Part shown: piece after piece, positions 39,184 through 49,855 of the stretch
Layout of the letters: every line of letters starts with the position of its first letter
Numbering within the stretch: the first letter of the stretch is position 1
Position numbers and translations under genes: made by a program
The notes under the pieces: generated by a model
What the model was told of the DNA's origin: nothing
Seen by the model: only the letters and a program-made list of their open reading frames with translations
Database searches by the model: none
Source: Herpetosiphonaceae bacterium
GTDB lineage: Bacteria; Chloroflexota; Chloroflexia; Chloroflexales; Herpetosiphonaceae
Assembly (NCBI GenBank): GCA_013538855.1
Contig: JABXJS010000087.1
Coordinates: forward strand, 1 to 64,000
Reading direction: 5' to 3'
DNA: 64,000 bases

Positions 39184-40137
39184 CTAGGGCACATAGCAGC
39201 GCAGCAGGCTGGCGTGTGGCGCGGGCACGAGGCGGTACTGGCCGAGGCTTGCGGGCACGACCAGCGCCGATCCGCAGCTGAGCGTGTGACTCGCGCTGGC
39301 GCACTCGAAGCGCACGTGGCCATCGACCACGGTAAAAATATCGAAGCTGCGCGGATCACTCGTGCAGGCAGTGGGCGCAGAGAGCGTCCAGCGCTCCATG
39401 GCGAAGAACTGGCTCTGCACCAGCAGCGTGCGCGTGGATGACAAGCGCTGGGGCGGGGTGATTGCCGCTGGCGAGGGCGCATAGTCGAGCACGCGCAGCG
39501 CCTGCTCGATCTGTAGCTCGCGCGGGCGACCGTAGTCGTAGAGCCGATAGGTCAGGTCGGAGCGCTGCTGGATCTCGAACAGCATCACGCCGGCGTTGAT
39601 CGCGTGGATGGTGCCTGCGGGCACATAGACGGTATCGCCAGGGCGCACCGCCACGCGGCGCACCAGCGACAGCATGCACTGCTCGCGGAGCGCCTGCTCG
39701 CAGAGCGCACGATCGACGTGCTGGTTCCAGCCGTGCAGCACCTCTGCGTTCGGCTGGGTGCTCAAAATATGCCAGGCCTCGGTTTTGCCGCGAAAGCCGG
39801 AGGCGGCCTCGTAGCGCAGGGCGAAGGCGTCATCGGGGTGCACTTGCAGCGACAGATGATCGGCGGCGTCGATGAGCTTGGCGAGCAGCGGAAACTCCTC
39901 GCCGGTCTGGGCGTGCGGCGTGGTGCCAAGCAGATCGGGGCCGTGCAGCGCGGCCAACTCGCCGAGGGTGCGGGCTGGCAGGCCAGGCGCGATGACCGGC
40001 AGGTCAGCATAGACCAGCCAGATCTCAGCCAGCGGCGAGGGGGCCTGAGACAGGCCCATCCAGGGAGCAAGGCGATTGCCGCCCCAGATACGACTATCAA
40101 GCCGACGCTCCAGCGTCAGCGGCGGAAGTTGCTTCAT
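39184..40137 (-). CDS. manA: Mannose-6-phosphate isomerase, class I
   Basis: A 317-residue cupin-type isomerase interconverting fructose-6-P and mannose-6-P. Zinc ligands are visible: Gln and His in LSLQVHPDD, Glu in GKTEAWHIL, and His in VPAGTIHAIN. The ATG at 40137 gives the standard start, MKQLPPLTLERRL, and is preferred over a longer frame. Together with the downstream reductase it supplies the mannose branch of nucleotide-sugar synthesis. It lies 28 bp after the secreted-protein gene. Confidence 0.88.
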   Translation of the reverse strand: MKQLPPLTLERRLDSRIWGGNRLAPWMGLSQAPSPLAEIWLVYADLPVIAPGLPARTLGELAALHGPDLLGTTPHAQTGEEFPLLAKLIDAADHLSLQVHPDDAFALRYEAASGFRGKTEAWHILSTQPNAEVLHGWNQHVDRALCEQALREQCMLSLVRRVAVRPGDTVYVPAGTIHAINAGVMLFEIQQRSDLTYRLYDYGRPRELQIEQALRVLDYAPSPAAITPPQRLSSTRTLLVQSQFFAMERWTLSAPTACTSDPRSFDIFTVVDGHVRFECASASHTLSCGSALVVPASLGQYRLVPAPHASLLRCYVP

Positions 40138-40165
40138 GACGATCCTGCAAACAACGACGGAAGCG

Positions 40166-41212
40166 CTACCGGCGCACAAAGCTCGTCCAGGCGCGGTACT
40201 CACGCCCGGCGAAGGTCACCACGGCCTCGACAGGCACGTAGGTATTAGCTGGTAGATCGCCCACATAGAAAATAAAGCCAGTTGTACCATCTAAGCCTGT
40301 TGAGTGCATGATCGACGGAACGACGCCGCCTGGCGCATAGCGGAATATCTGACCAAAGGCTGGATGGGCCGGCTCGCCATCGACGATGAGGCGGATACAG
40401 ACCACCTCGTCCTCTGGCGGGCTAACCTCAGGCAGCGTCACCCAGGTTTGCAGGCCCTCGACAGGCGCGGGCACATTCACATTGCAGGGCTTATCGGGGA
40501 AAGGAGCCTTGATCGGCGGCGGCAACGTTGGTGTCGGCGGCAGCGGCGGCGGCTCCGGGGTCGGCGTCGGCTCCGGGGTTGTTGGCACGTCTGGCTGGGC
40601 CAGCTTCTCGCGGCCGAGCAAGCCAAACAGCACCAAGCTCTGGCCATGCAGCTCGAAGCGTGCGCGCTCGAACCACTGCACCGAGATCGGGTTGCCCTGG
40701 TCGTCGGTGGCGGCGAGGCGCGGCGTAAGTGGCAGACCGTACAGCTCCATGCTGCCCTGTCCAGGCGTCGAGCCAGGCTTCTCCCAGGCGCTGATAAACG
40801 GCTCACAGACATTGAAGCCGGTCTCGCTGAAGAAGCGGCAGCCCTGCTGCGGCACCTCGGGGAAGCGGAACGGCGGCCCATACAGCTCTGCGCCGAGCCG
40901 ACCGAGCTGCACTTGGAAGGGCAGTGGATTCGCCGGATGATACTCGAAGCGCGCGCGCTCGAAGTACTGCACCGTATATGTGCCGTCGGGGGTTGCTTCG
41001 CGGTACTCCGGCGTCAGCGGATAGCCAAACTGACGGAGCCCGCCAGCCTGCTCCCAGAAGGAGCGAAAGCCCGCCGAGATACAGTTTGTGATGCCAGGCG
41101 CGCTAAAGCACAGCGGCTCATCAGCGCTGGCTGGCGTCGAGGGACGCAGCAGCAGGCTGACTGTCGCCACCAAGGCACCCAAAAGCAGCATCTGCCAGAT
41201 TGTACGCTTCAT
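40166..41212 (-). CDS. Secreted protein with duplicated FWE-type domain
   Basis: A 348-residue exported protein with a signal peptide (about 1-30). Two copies of the FWE-type domain seen in the 16349 gene follow (about 35-125 and 130-205): FRSFWEQAGGLRQFGYPL, then YFERARFEYHP and VQLGRLG; the second copy ends QWFERARFE. A Pro/Thr-rich linker (about 210-235) leads to a C-terminal beta-domain of about 110 residues. No catalytic motif. Its ATG overlaps the upstream VOC gene's stop (ATGA), so the two are probably translated together. Confidence 0.72.
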   Translation of the reverse strand: MKRTIWQMLLLGALVATVSLLLRPSTPASADEPLCFSAPGITNCISAGFRSFWEQAGGLRQFGYPLTPEYREATPDGTYTVQYFERARFEYHPANPLPFQVQLGRLGAELYGPPFRFPEVPQQGCRFFSETGFNVCEPFISAWEKPGSTPGQGSMELYGLPLTPRLAATDDQGNPISVQWFERARFELHGQSLVLFGLLGREKLAQPDVPTTPEPTPTPEPPPLPPTPTLPPPIKAPFPDKPCNVNVPAPVEGLQTWVTLPEVSPPEDEVVCIRLIVDGEPAHPAFGQIFRYAPGGVVPSIMHSTGLDGTTGFIFYVGDLPANTYVPVEAVVTFAGREYRAWTSFVRR

Positions 41213-41610
41213 GCAGGTTCCTCTTCCTGAATCCCCCAGATCGCTGGTGGCGCGAACTCAACAACATTGCCGGCTGGATCGTGGACATAAATAGAGCGGC
41301 CGCCCTGCGGCCACGTATGCTCAGCAGCAATTGCTATGCCTGCCGACTGCAGGCGCGTCTTCCAGCCATCGATCTGCGCAGCGGGCACGGCAAAGGCCAC
41401 ATGGCCCGGGCCGTGCGCGCCATGCGGCGGCAGCACGTGCTCGTGGGCGGTCGCAGCGGGATCAAACACCAGCAGCACGCCTGCGCCAGCCCGAAAAAAC
41501 ACATGGCGCTCTGGCACATGTGTGATCAGCGGCAATCCAACTATATCTCGATAAAACCGCAGCGCAGCTTCGAGATCGTCAACGTACAAGCACGTTTCTA
41601 GTACCTGCAT
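41209..41610 (-). CDS. VOC-superfamily (glyoxalase-like) protein
   Basis: A 133-residue vicinal-oxygen-chelate protein. LYVDDLEAALRFYRDIVGLP opens the first module, GPGHVAFAVP gives a His ligand, and YVHDPAGNVVEFAPP the terminal Glu. The substrate is unknown. The ATG at 41610 gives the usual MQVLETCLYV start; an upstream start adds 6 residues. First gene of a four-gene minus-strand run ending at the terminator 38162-38190. Confidence 0.8.
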   Translation of the reverse strand: MQVLETCLYVDDLEAALRFYRDIVGLPLITHVPERHVFFRAGAGVLLVFDPAATAHEHVLPPHGAHGPGHVAFAVPAAQIDGWKTRLQSAGIAIAAEHTWPQGGRSIYVHDPAGNVVEFAPPAIWGIQEEEPA

Positions 41611-41873
41611 TGGCAACTCCACGTGCAACAGGCTTATAGGTTAGGAATATTCTAGCCGTTCTTGCGGGGATGGGCAAATAGACTAAAAAAGTAATCGGCC
41701 ACAGCTCTCTAGGCTGTGACCGTATCTCCACACTTCGTGCTCACCTAAGCAGTCCTGCGCAACCTCGGAAGGTCTCTGCGCTCACAATCCAGTGTAGTAC
41801 AAACCACGCCGTATGGTATTGAAAAATTCCCCACTTTTTCCCATTGTCGAACCAGTCCATGCAGCGTAGAGTA

Positions 41874-41977
41874 ATACCAATTCACCTTTGAGCAGACGCA
41901 GGGTGCAACCCTGCCGGGGGCTTGGGGCTGCGCCCCAAACCGCCTGTCCATGCCGCGTATTCAACGTGAATTGGTAT
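41874..41977 (+). mobile_element. MITE-like element, copy A, with perfect 12-bp terminal inverted repeats
   Basis: A 104-bp element bounded by ATACCAATTCAC (41874-41885) and its exact reverse complement GTGAATTGGTAT (41966-41977). It encodes nothing. Inside are two perfect 7-bp hairpins: GCAGGGT-GCA-ACCCTGC (41898-41914) and TTGGGGC-TGC-GCCCCAA (41922-41938). Related copies lie at 42030-42122 and, inverted, at 2381-2484. It would need a transposase from elsewhere in the genome; none is in the window. Confidence 0.82.
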
Positions 41978-42029
41978 AACAATAAACGTGCTACTACCGT
42001 TTAGATTTGAATAGATTTGAACATCCCGC

Positions 42030-42122
42030 AGCCTGGGTGCAGGGTTTCACCCTGCCGGGGGCTTGGGGCTGTGCCGCAAGCCCGCTCACGCAGTGTTGGG
42101 TATGTAGGATAAATTGGTATAA
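42030..42122 (+). mobile_element. MITE-like element, copy B (degenerate)
   Basis: This copy shares the core with copy A. The first hairpin is kept with a different loop (GCAGGGT-TTC-ACCCTGC), followed by cgggggcttggggctg. The second hairpin is degraded, and the right end (aattggtata) is kept. Its left terminal repeat is not recognisable, perhaps lost when copy A inserted next to it. Confidence 0.7.
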
Positions 42123-42165
42123 GATACAGTAGTAGAATCCATCACCAACCCTGAAGTACAGCACT

Positions 42166-43557
42166 ATGGCACTTGTCCATCCTTGGGCGATCCTCACCGA
42201 AAATCTACACAAAGTTGCTCGCTCTACGCGGCTGGCGCTACAGCCACAGCCGCGGGGTATTCACGTGGACGCCCAAGCGACCTATCAGCAAATTAATGTT
42301 TGGATTCAGCGCCACCTACTGATGCTGCAGGTCTTTCTGAGCACGCTGTTCTCGTCGCTGTTTGGCATTCAGGTGTGCGTTGACACCTGGATCAACCGCA
42401 TCTACTCGCCAACGTTGTTCGGCCTCTATTGGCTGCGCATCGTGCTGGTAGCGTTTGGCACGGTCCTGCTGATCAGGCAGCAGCGCATCTGGCTGGGCTG
42501 GGCGCTGCTGATCGGGCTGGATTTTCTGACGACGCTGGTCATTATTGTCATTTTGCACGACCCGCTGATGCTCATCTTCGAGCTGTTCAGCACAGCCAGC
42601 GCCGCCGTCATCCTGCCATGGTGGAGCAGCCTGCTGCTGGTGACGGTGATGGTCAGCAGCACCCACGCGCTGCTGCTCGTGTACTTCGACACCCTGCCGG
42701 AGAACTGGGGGCTAAGTGCGCTGATCTTCTGTAGCCTGATGTTTGGCTTCACCGGCATTGGCGTGGTGATGCAGCGCGTGCTGCACCAGTTTGCCACCCG
42801 CACCGTCGAAAAGCGCCAGGAGGCCATCCGCCGCGCCGCCGCCGAGCAGCAGCTCACCGATATGCAGCAGCGCGCGCGCCAGATGACTCTGCTCAAGCAC
42901 GATCTGCGGCAGCCGCTGCGCGCGGTGCAAGGCCAGCTTATGGGACTCGAGGTCTCGCCTTTCGATCAGCAGGACGTGATTCAGCCTGCGCTGGCGGCGA
43001 TCAAGCGCGCCGAGCGCCTGATCAGCAATCTGCTCGATCAGGCGCGCTGGGAGGCGCAGCAGCCGCGTATTCATGCCCAGCCGACCGATGTAATGGCGCT
43101 GTTCGCCCGCCTGCAGGCCGAGGTACCAGGCTTAGCACGCTACTACACCGATCCACAGGTTGAGGTGCGCTTCCACATCGAGCCGCTGCCGCTGCTGCTG
43201 ATCGACGCCGAGCAGCTTGAGCGTGCGGTGCTCAATCTGCTTGATAATGCGCTCACCCACGCCAATCGCTGGGTGAGCGTGCACGCCTATGCAACTGCCG
43301 AGCACGTGATTGTTGACGTGGCCGATGATGGACCAGGCATCCCCAGCAGCATCAAGAGCGAGCTAGGTGCCACAGCGGGTATCAGCCCGAAAATCGGGCA
43401 GGGCCTTGGCCTGCTGCAGGTCAAGGCGATGCTCACAGCCAACGGCGGCAGCCTTACGTTTCCCTTTGCCCGCGCGACGCTGGTGCGGATGCGCCTCCCG
43501 CTGGCAACGCCTGGGGCAGGCAGCCCGCTAGCAGCGCCACTGAGTGAAAGGCCGTAG
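42166..43557 (+). CDS. Membrane sensor histidine kinase
   Basis: A 463-residue kinase. A cytoplasmic N-terminus (about 50 residues) is followed by about six membrane segments (about 55-215) with no large external domain, so it probably senses a membrane or intramembrane cue. The phosphoacceptor is His245 in LLKHDLRQPLRAVQG. The catalytic domain has the N box LLDNALTHA, G1 DDGPGI and G2 GQGLGL. The response-regulator gene follows 2 bp later. No clear ribosome binding site precedes the ATG at 42166. Confidence 0.88.
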   Translation: MALVHPWAILTENLHKVARSTRLALQPQPRGIHVDAQATYQQINVWIQRHLLMLQVFLSTLFSSLFGIQVCVDTWINRIYSPTLFGLYWLRIVLVAFGTVLLIRQQRIWLGWALLIGLDFLTTLVIIVILHDPLMLIFELFSTASAAVILPWWSSLLLVTVMVSSTHALLLVYFDTLPENWGLSALIFCSLMFGFTGIGVVMQRVLHQFATRTVEKRQEAIRRAAAEQQLTDMQQRARQMTLLKHDLRQPLRAVQGQLMGLEVSPFDQQDVIQPALAAIKRAERLISNLLDQARWEAQQPRIHAQPTDVMALFARLQAEVPGLARYYTDPQVEVRFHIEPLPLLLIDAEQLERAVLNLLDNALTHANRWVSVHAYATAEHVIVDVADDGPGIPSSIKSELGATAGISPKIGQGLGLLQVKAMLTANGGSLTFPFARATLVRMRLPLATPGAGSPLAAPLSERP

Positions 43558-43559
43558 CG

Positions 43560-44420
43560 ATGCCAAAAACCGCCATTGTTGTCGATGATCTGGCCTCGGA
43601 TCGCCGGAACGCCAGCCGGGTGCTGCTGCGGCGCGGCTGGCAGGTGCATCTTGCCCGCAACAGCGCCGAGGGCTTGGAGTGCATCCAGCAGGTTCTAGCG
43701 ACACATGCTGCCGATGAGGTGATTGTGATCACCGACTTGAATATGCCGCGCGATCCAGCCACGCACGCTGTGCGCCAGTCCACCGCCGGCGCAAACTTTG
43801 CGCTGCAGCTGCGCACGCACATGGAGCAGCAGCGCCTGCCACGGCTGCCGATCATCGCTCTAACAGCGCTCACCGAGCACGAGGTCCATCTGACGGCAAT
43901 CGCGTTTGGATGCGACGCCGTGCTGGAAAAGCCGGCCACGCCTGATCTGCCCGAGCGGATTGCGCAGGCGCTCGAGCGCTCCAACACCAGCGATAGCGAT
44001 CCAGTTGGCGCAGCTGCGCTGCTACGGCTGCTGCGCCAACGCCTCGCCAACGAGACGCACATCGGGACAGAGCCAGCGTTTACAGAAAGCGATGTGACCC
44101 GCGCGCTGCTGTGCTATCGACGGCAGGGACTGATTGGGCTAGGGCAGAGCAATCTCGCGCAACGGTTGCTGCCGCTGGTCGAGAGCGCGCTCCAGCGCGG
44201 TGAGCTGCTCTACAAGCGGCTGCTAGAGCATCTGCAGGCCATCATCGAGATGGATGTGCTTGAGGCGCTTGAGGTGCTGCAGGGCGAGATCATCGAGGCG
44301 CTCTCGCCAAGCGAGCAGTGCGAGCGGCTGGCGATCTCATCAAGCGAGTACTATCGCCGCCGTCGCGAGGCCATTCGGGTGCTGTTCGAGGTGATGAGCG
44401 AGGCCAGCCCGCTCGATTAA
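43560..44420 (+). CDS. Response regulator with helical, HTH-like output
   Basis: A 286-residue regulator. The receiver domain (about 1-135) has Asp9-Asp10, the phosphoacceptor Asp59 (ITDLNMP), ALTAL and the Lys of VLEKPA. A helical linker region follows. The last about 45 residues (SEQCERLAISSSEYYRRRREAIRVL) look like a helix-turn-helix. It is not a standard OmpR or NarL type and I cannot name the output family. Cotranscribed with the kinase gene 2 bp upstream. Confidence 0.82.
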   Translation: MPKTAIVVDDLASDRRNASRVLLRRGWQVHLARNSAEGLECIQQVLATHAADEVIVITDLNMPRDPATHAVRQSTAGANFALQLRTHMEQQRLPRLPIIALTALTEHEVHLTAIAFGCDAVLEKPATPDLPERIAQALERSNTSDSDPVGAAALLRLLRQRLANETHIGTEPAFTESDVTRALLCYRRQGLIGLGQSNLAQRLLPLVESALQRGELLYKRLLEHLQAIIEMDVLEALEVLQGEIIEALSPSEQCERLAISSSEYYRRRREAIRVLFEVMSEASPLD

Positions 44421-44422
44421 CG

Positions 44423-44683
44423 CACTGCTTGGACCCATCGGACGCTGGAGCCTGTGGCTGCGCCAGCCTGCCGCGCCGTCACTCACGCTGGGGATGGCCG
44501 GGGCCGGGCACTGCTGCCAGCACAACCATAGCCCAACCACGGCGTTAGCTTTCCCTAGCTCACTGCTTGGCCCCATCGGACGCTGGAGCCTGTTGCTGCG
44601 CCGTCGCTCACGCTGGGGATGGCCGGGGCCGGGCACTGCTGCCAGCACAACCATAGCCTAACCACGGCGTTGCCTTGCCCTAA
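44423..44683. repeat. Tandem duplication, 138-bp unit
   Basis: Copy 1 (44423-44560) and copy 2 (44561 to about 44683) both start cactgcttgg and share catcggacgctggagcctgt, then ctcacgctggggatggccgg and gctgccagcacaaccatagc, then aaccacggcgtt. Copy 2 lacks about 12 bases in the middle. It is non-coding and GC-rich. With the promoter and operator below it fills the 44421-44788 gap. Confidence 0.85.
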
Positions 44684-44708
44684 ACCGAACTTGCCCGCAT
44701 CCAAATAC

Positions 44709-44762
44709 TTGACTCGGGCGCGAGCGCTGATTACTATGATAATGAATGAATATTCATTCATT
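44709..44762 (+). promoter_or_regulatory. tspO-like gene promoter with FadR-type palindromic operator
   Basis: TTGACT (44709-44714), 17 bp, TACTAT (44732-44737). The expected transcription start lies inside a perfect 22-bp palindrome at 44741-44762 whose core TGAATGAATATTCATTCA fits, as I recall it, the Bacillus FadR (TetR family) box TGAATGA-M-TA-N-TCATTCA. This predicts repression of the downstream gene, relieved by a ligand such as a long-chain acyl-CoA. No TetR gene is in the window. Confidence 0.8.
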
Positions 44763-44788
44763 TTTATCTAAAATAGATTGAGGCTGAC

Positions 44789-45331
44789 ATGGGAATGAAA
44801 CGCGCACATGCTGGAGCGCTAGCAGTTGGCGCACCGCTTGGCTGCGCGCTGCTTGGCGCGGCGGTCGGCAGCGCAGGGCTGCGCACGTGGTACCCGAATC
44901 TGCGTACATCGCGGCTGATTTTGCCGCTATGGGCGTTCACGCCAGCGGCGCTCGCCTATACGCTCATCTGTGGTCGAATCCTCTATCGCCTGCTCACGCT
45001 AGAGCTAGAGCCAACAGAGCGGCGGCGTGCACTGCTGCTGCTGAGCGGGATGATGGCGGCCAACGAGGGCTGGAACTACCTGTTCCTAGGCCGCAAAAGC
45101 GTGCGGGCGGGCTGGTGGGGCATGCTAGGCTACGTGCTGCTGACCGTGCGGCTCTATCGGCGGCTTCAGCAGACAGATGTGCAGTCGGCGCGCTGGCTGC
45201 GGCCGTACGTTGCCTGGCTCGGCTACGACCTTGTGTATGCGTTCGAGCTATGGCGCTTAAACCGCGACGAGCGCAGAGCGCAAAAAAGCGGCGCTGATCT
45301 GCGGGGAGATCAGCGCCGCCTGGCTATGTAG
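44789..45331 (+). CDS. TspO/MBR-related membrane protein
   Basis: A 180-residue protein with about five membrane segments and the general features of the TspO/MBR family: WYPNLRTS with LPLWAFTPAALAYT early, NEGWNYLFLGRKS in the middle, and LRPYVAWLGYDLVYAFELWRLN near the end. Family members bind porphyrins or lipids. The call is moderate because the Trp content is lower than usual. The last residues, from about 166 on, are encoded by the gyrA terminator hairpin. Controlled by the FadR-type palindrome. Confidence 0.72.
   Translation: MGMKRAHAGALAVGAPLGCALLGAAVGSAGLRTWYPNLRTSRLILPLWAFTPAALAYTLICGRILYRLLTLELEPTERRRALLLLSGMMAANEGWNYLFLGRKSVRAGWWGMLGYVLLTVRLYRRLQQTDVQSARWLRPYVAWLGYDLVYAFELWRLNRDERRAQKSGADLRGDQRRLAM
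45283..45318 (-). terminator. gyrA terminator inside the convergent tspO-like gene
   Basis: A perfect 12-bp stem (cggcgctgatct with agatcagcgccg) and a 6-nt loop are followed on the minus strand by a run of six T (gctTTTTTTG). It lies 25 bp downstream of the gyrA stop, within codons near the 3' end of the tspO-like gene. Confidence 0.88.
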
Positions 45332-45342
45332 GCTAGCGGCGG

Positions 45343-47832
<2,490 letters not shown>

Positions 47833-47882
47833 GCAATTCATCCCTTACGTATGGGCTAAAATCAGTGGTATTTCCGCGCTTA

Positions 47883-47911
47883 ATTATACTTGAAAACCAG
47901 CATTCTGTCGA
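47883..47911 (-). promoter_or_regulatory. gyrA promoter
   Basis: On the minus strand TCGACA (47911-47906), 17 bp, and a consensus TATAAT (47888-47883), giving a leader of about 44 nt before the ATG. Confidence 0.7.
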
Positions 47912-48015
47912 GTTATTTTAGAACATTAGAGCTATATTTTGATGTATGCTCGCGTACAGGATGGCTGTGCAGCGTGATCTAAAAGCGTGCTAGACTCAGC
48001 AGCGGAGGCTAGATT

Positions 48016-48873
48016 TTGGACACACACAGTTCAACGCATGCACCAGAGTCGCTGGAGCTGCTGATTCTGCCCGCTGGTCAAGACGTGGTGGTGGAGCTAA
48101 AGACGCCCGAGATCGCGGCGGCGGTGCGCGAGCTGCGCGAGTGGATCTGGCGATGCGGGTACCTGCCGCTGGGGCCGGCCTGGCTCAGCTGGAACGAGTG
48201 GGCCACGCGTGAGCTACATCAGCCGATTGCCCCGGTGTTTGCACCGCAGGCGGATGCCAGCTACCACGTCGTCGAGCGCAGCGAAGCGCTGGTCGTCGCG
48301 CTACCGATCACGACGGTGCAGCATACATTTAATCTTGCCGGAGTATACGATCTTGTGCAAGAATACGGACTAGACGCAATTGGCGCGCCGCTTATTCCAT
48401 GGAGTCCGAGCGTCACGGATGCGAGCACGCCCACGCTGGGCTATGTGCCGGTGGTGCCGCTTGGCACCAGCAGTCTCATCCCGATCTCCAGCTGGATTGC
48501 GCGCAAGGTGGGGTTTCAGGTGACGGCACCGACGCTAGGCGAACAGCTACCAAAGCGGGTTGCCTGGCAGCAAACCGGGCTGATCGTGCTACGCACGAGT
48601 ATCGCCATGCTGCTGGCGGCGATCGTTGCACTGCCCTACCTGGGGCTATGTGCGTGGAGCAGCGGAGTGCTGCGCGCCGGCCTGTTTCAAGAGATTGTGC
48701 TGGCATCGCTGATCCCCACAGGTGTGGTAATCTTGCTGATGCAGCTGCTGATCGGCGGGATCATGCTGCGCATACGCCAGCGCGCCATCGAGCGCTGGAA
48801 CAGCTTCTGGAGCCAGCTGCCCGATCCGGCCATTCTATTCCTGACTGAAGACGCGGAGGACGACGGTGTATAA
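48016..48873 (+). CDS. Unknown membrane protein, paralogue 1
   Basis: A 285-residue protein with a soluble N-terminal region of about 190 residues and two membrane segments near the C-terminus (about 200-225 and 235-260), ending in a soluble ERWNSFWSQLPDP tail. No known family is recognised. Landmarks shared with the next gene: GYLPLGPAWLSW early, GYVPVVPLGT in the middle, WNSFW at the end. The start is a TTG after CGGAGG, as no ATG is nearby. It overlaps the next gene by 8 bp. Confidence 0.65.
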   Translation: MDTHSSTHAPESLELLILPAGQDVVVELKTPEIAAAVRELREWIWRCGYLPLGPAWLSWNEWATRELHQPIAPVFAPQADASYHVVERSEALVVALPITTVQHTFNLAGVYDLVQEYGLDAIGAPLIPWSPSVTDASTPTLGYVPVVPLGTSSLIPISSWIARKVGFQVTAPTLGEQLPKRVAWQQTGLIVLRTSIAMLLAAIVALPYLGLCAWSSGVLRAGLFQEIVLASLIPTGVVILLMQLLIGGIMLRIRQRAIERWNSFWSQLPDPAILFLTEDAEDDGV

Positions 48874-49747
48874 CGATACTGCAATCGAAGCCCAGATCGC
48901 CCAAGCCATGCCCATGGCCACGCGCCTCCAGCTCCACGTGCTGCCAGCACACCAGGAGCTAATCGCGCCGCTGCCCACCGGCTACGTCGGCCCGGTGATG
49001 GCCGATGCCAACCAGTGGCTCAAGCAGCATGGCTACCGCACGCTTGGCCCATGGATGATCTCGTGGGCACCCAATGGCCAGCCACAGCTGCGGCGGCCGG
49101 TCAGTGGCGCGCTCAGAGCGGTGCGCGATAAAACGTTTCAGACGGTGGAGGTGCCCGAGCAGCTGCTGATTGCTGTCCCATTTGTCGGCTGGCCGATTCT
49201 GCCGCACAACTTCACTGGTCCGGTCACCTCGGTGGGGCTGGACATCACCGGCCCGCCGCTGCTGCTTGCGCTGACGAACGATCCGCCGACTATCGCCTGG
49301 GTGCCCGTGGTGCCACGCGGCACGCGCGGCCTCTACCCCAAGAGCAAGACCAAGCTGGGTCTTCAGCCGCGCATGCCCAAGCCAGGCCGCCGCATCAACC
49401 TCCAGCAGGCTTGGCTGGCGGCGCTGCTACAGGTCGGGCGCGTTGTCACCATCACAAGCTTTGGCTTTATTGGGCTGATGTCGTTCATCATGCTGATCGG
49501 CGTGCTTGAGAACGGCATTCAGCTGCTCTCGATCGACAGCGTGATCATTCTCTTCCTGCAAGGCTTCTTAACCTTCATATACAGCCCGGTTATTCTGGGG
49601 TCGTTGCTGGTGCTGTTGGTGATTCTTGGCCTGGTAAAGATGAGCGCCATGGGCAACTGGAACCGCTTCTGGAACAACCAGCCTGCGCCGCCGGAGCTGC
49701 TGCTCGACAGTCGCGGCGAAGGCAACGTGGGCGCTTGGCTCAGCTAG
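48866..49747 (+). CDS. Unknown membrane protein, paralogue 2
   Basis: A 293-residue protein with the same plan as its upstream neighbour: a soluble N-terminal region of about 190 residues with GYRTLGPWMISW and AWVPVVPRGT, two membrane segments (about 193-218 and 225-255), then GNWNRFWNNQPAPPE. Identity between the two is low, so the duplication is old. It starts with GTG behind GGAGGA, inside the end of the first gene. The two probably form a complex. Function unknown. Confidence 0.68.
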   Translation: MYNDTAIEAQIAQAMPMATRLQLHVLPAHQELIAPLPTGYVGPVMADANQWLKQHGYRTLGPWMISWAPNGQPQLRRPVSGALRAVRDKTFQTVEVPEQLLIAVPFVGWPILPHNFTGPVTSVGLDITGPPLLLALTNDPPTIAWVPVVPRGTRGLYPKSKTKLGLQPRMPKPGRRINLQQAWLAALLQVGRVVTITSFGFIGLMSFIMLIGVLENGIQLLSIDSVIILFLQGFLTFIYSPVILGSLLVLLVILGLVKMSAMGNWNRFWNNQPAPPELLLDSRGEGNVGAWLS

Positions 49748-49855
49748 CGCAGATCTGCGGGCGTCGGTGGCGTCCAGGCAGGCCCAGGAGCAAGCGGGCG
49801 GTGCGCTGGCGCATCTCGGACACCCAGCGCCTGCTCGCACGCGCAGCGAGCGCGA

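Larger units (their letters stand above)
41611..42165. other. Intergenic region with MITE-like repeats
   Basis: No gene is supported here. It holds two MITE-like elements (41874-41977 and about 42030-42122) and a hairpin at 41697-41721 (GGCCACAGC with GCTGTGACC, followed on the minus strand by a T6 run after 7 bases). The hairpin could end a minus-strand transcript from the repeats before the VOC gene. Small ORFs seen here are parts of the repeats. Confidence 0.6.
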
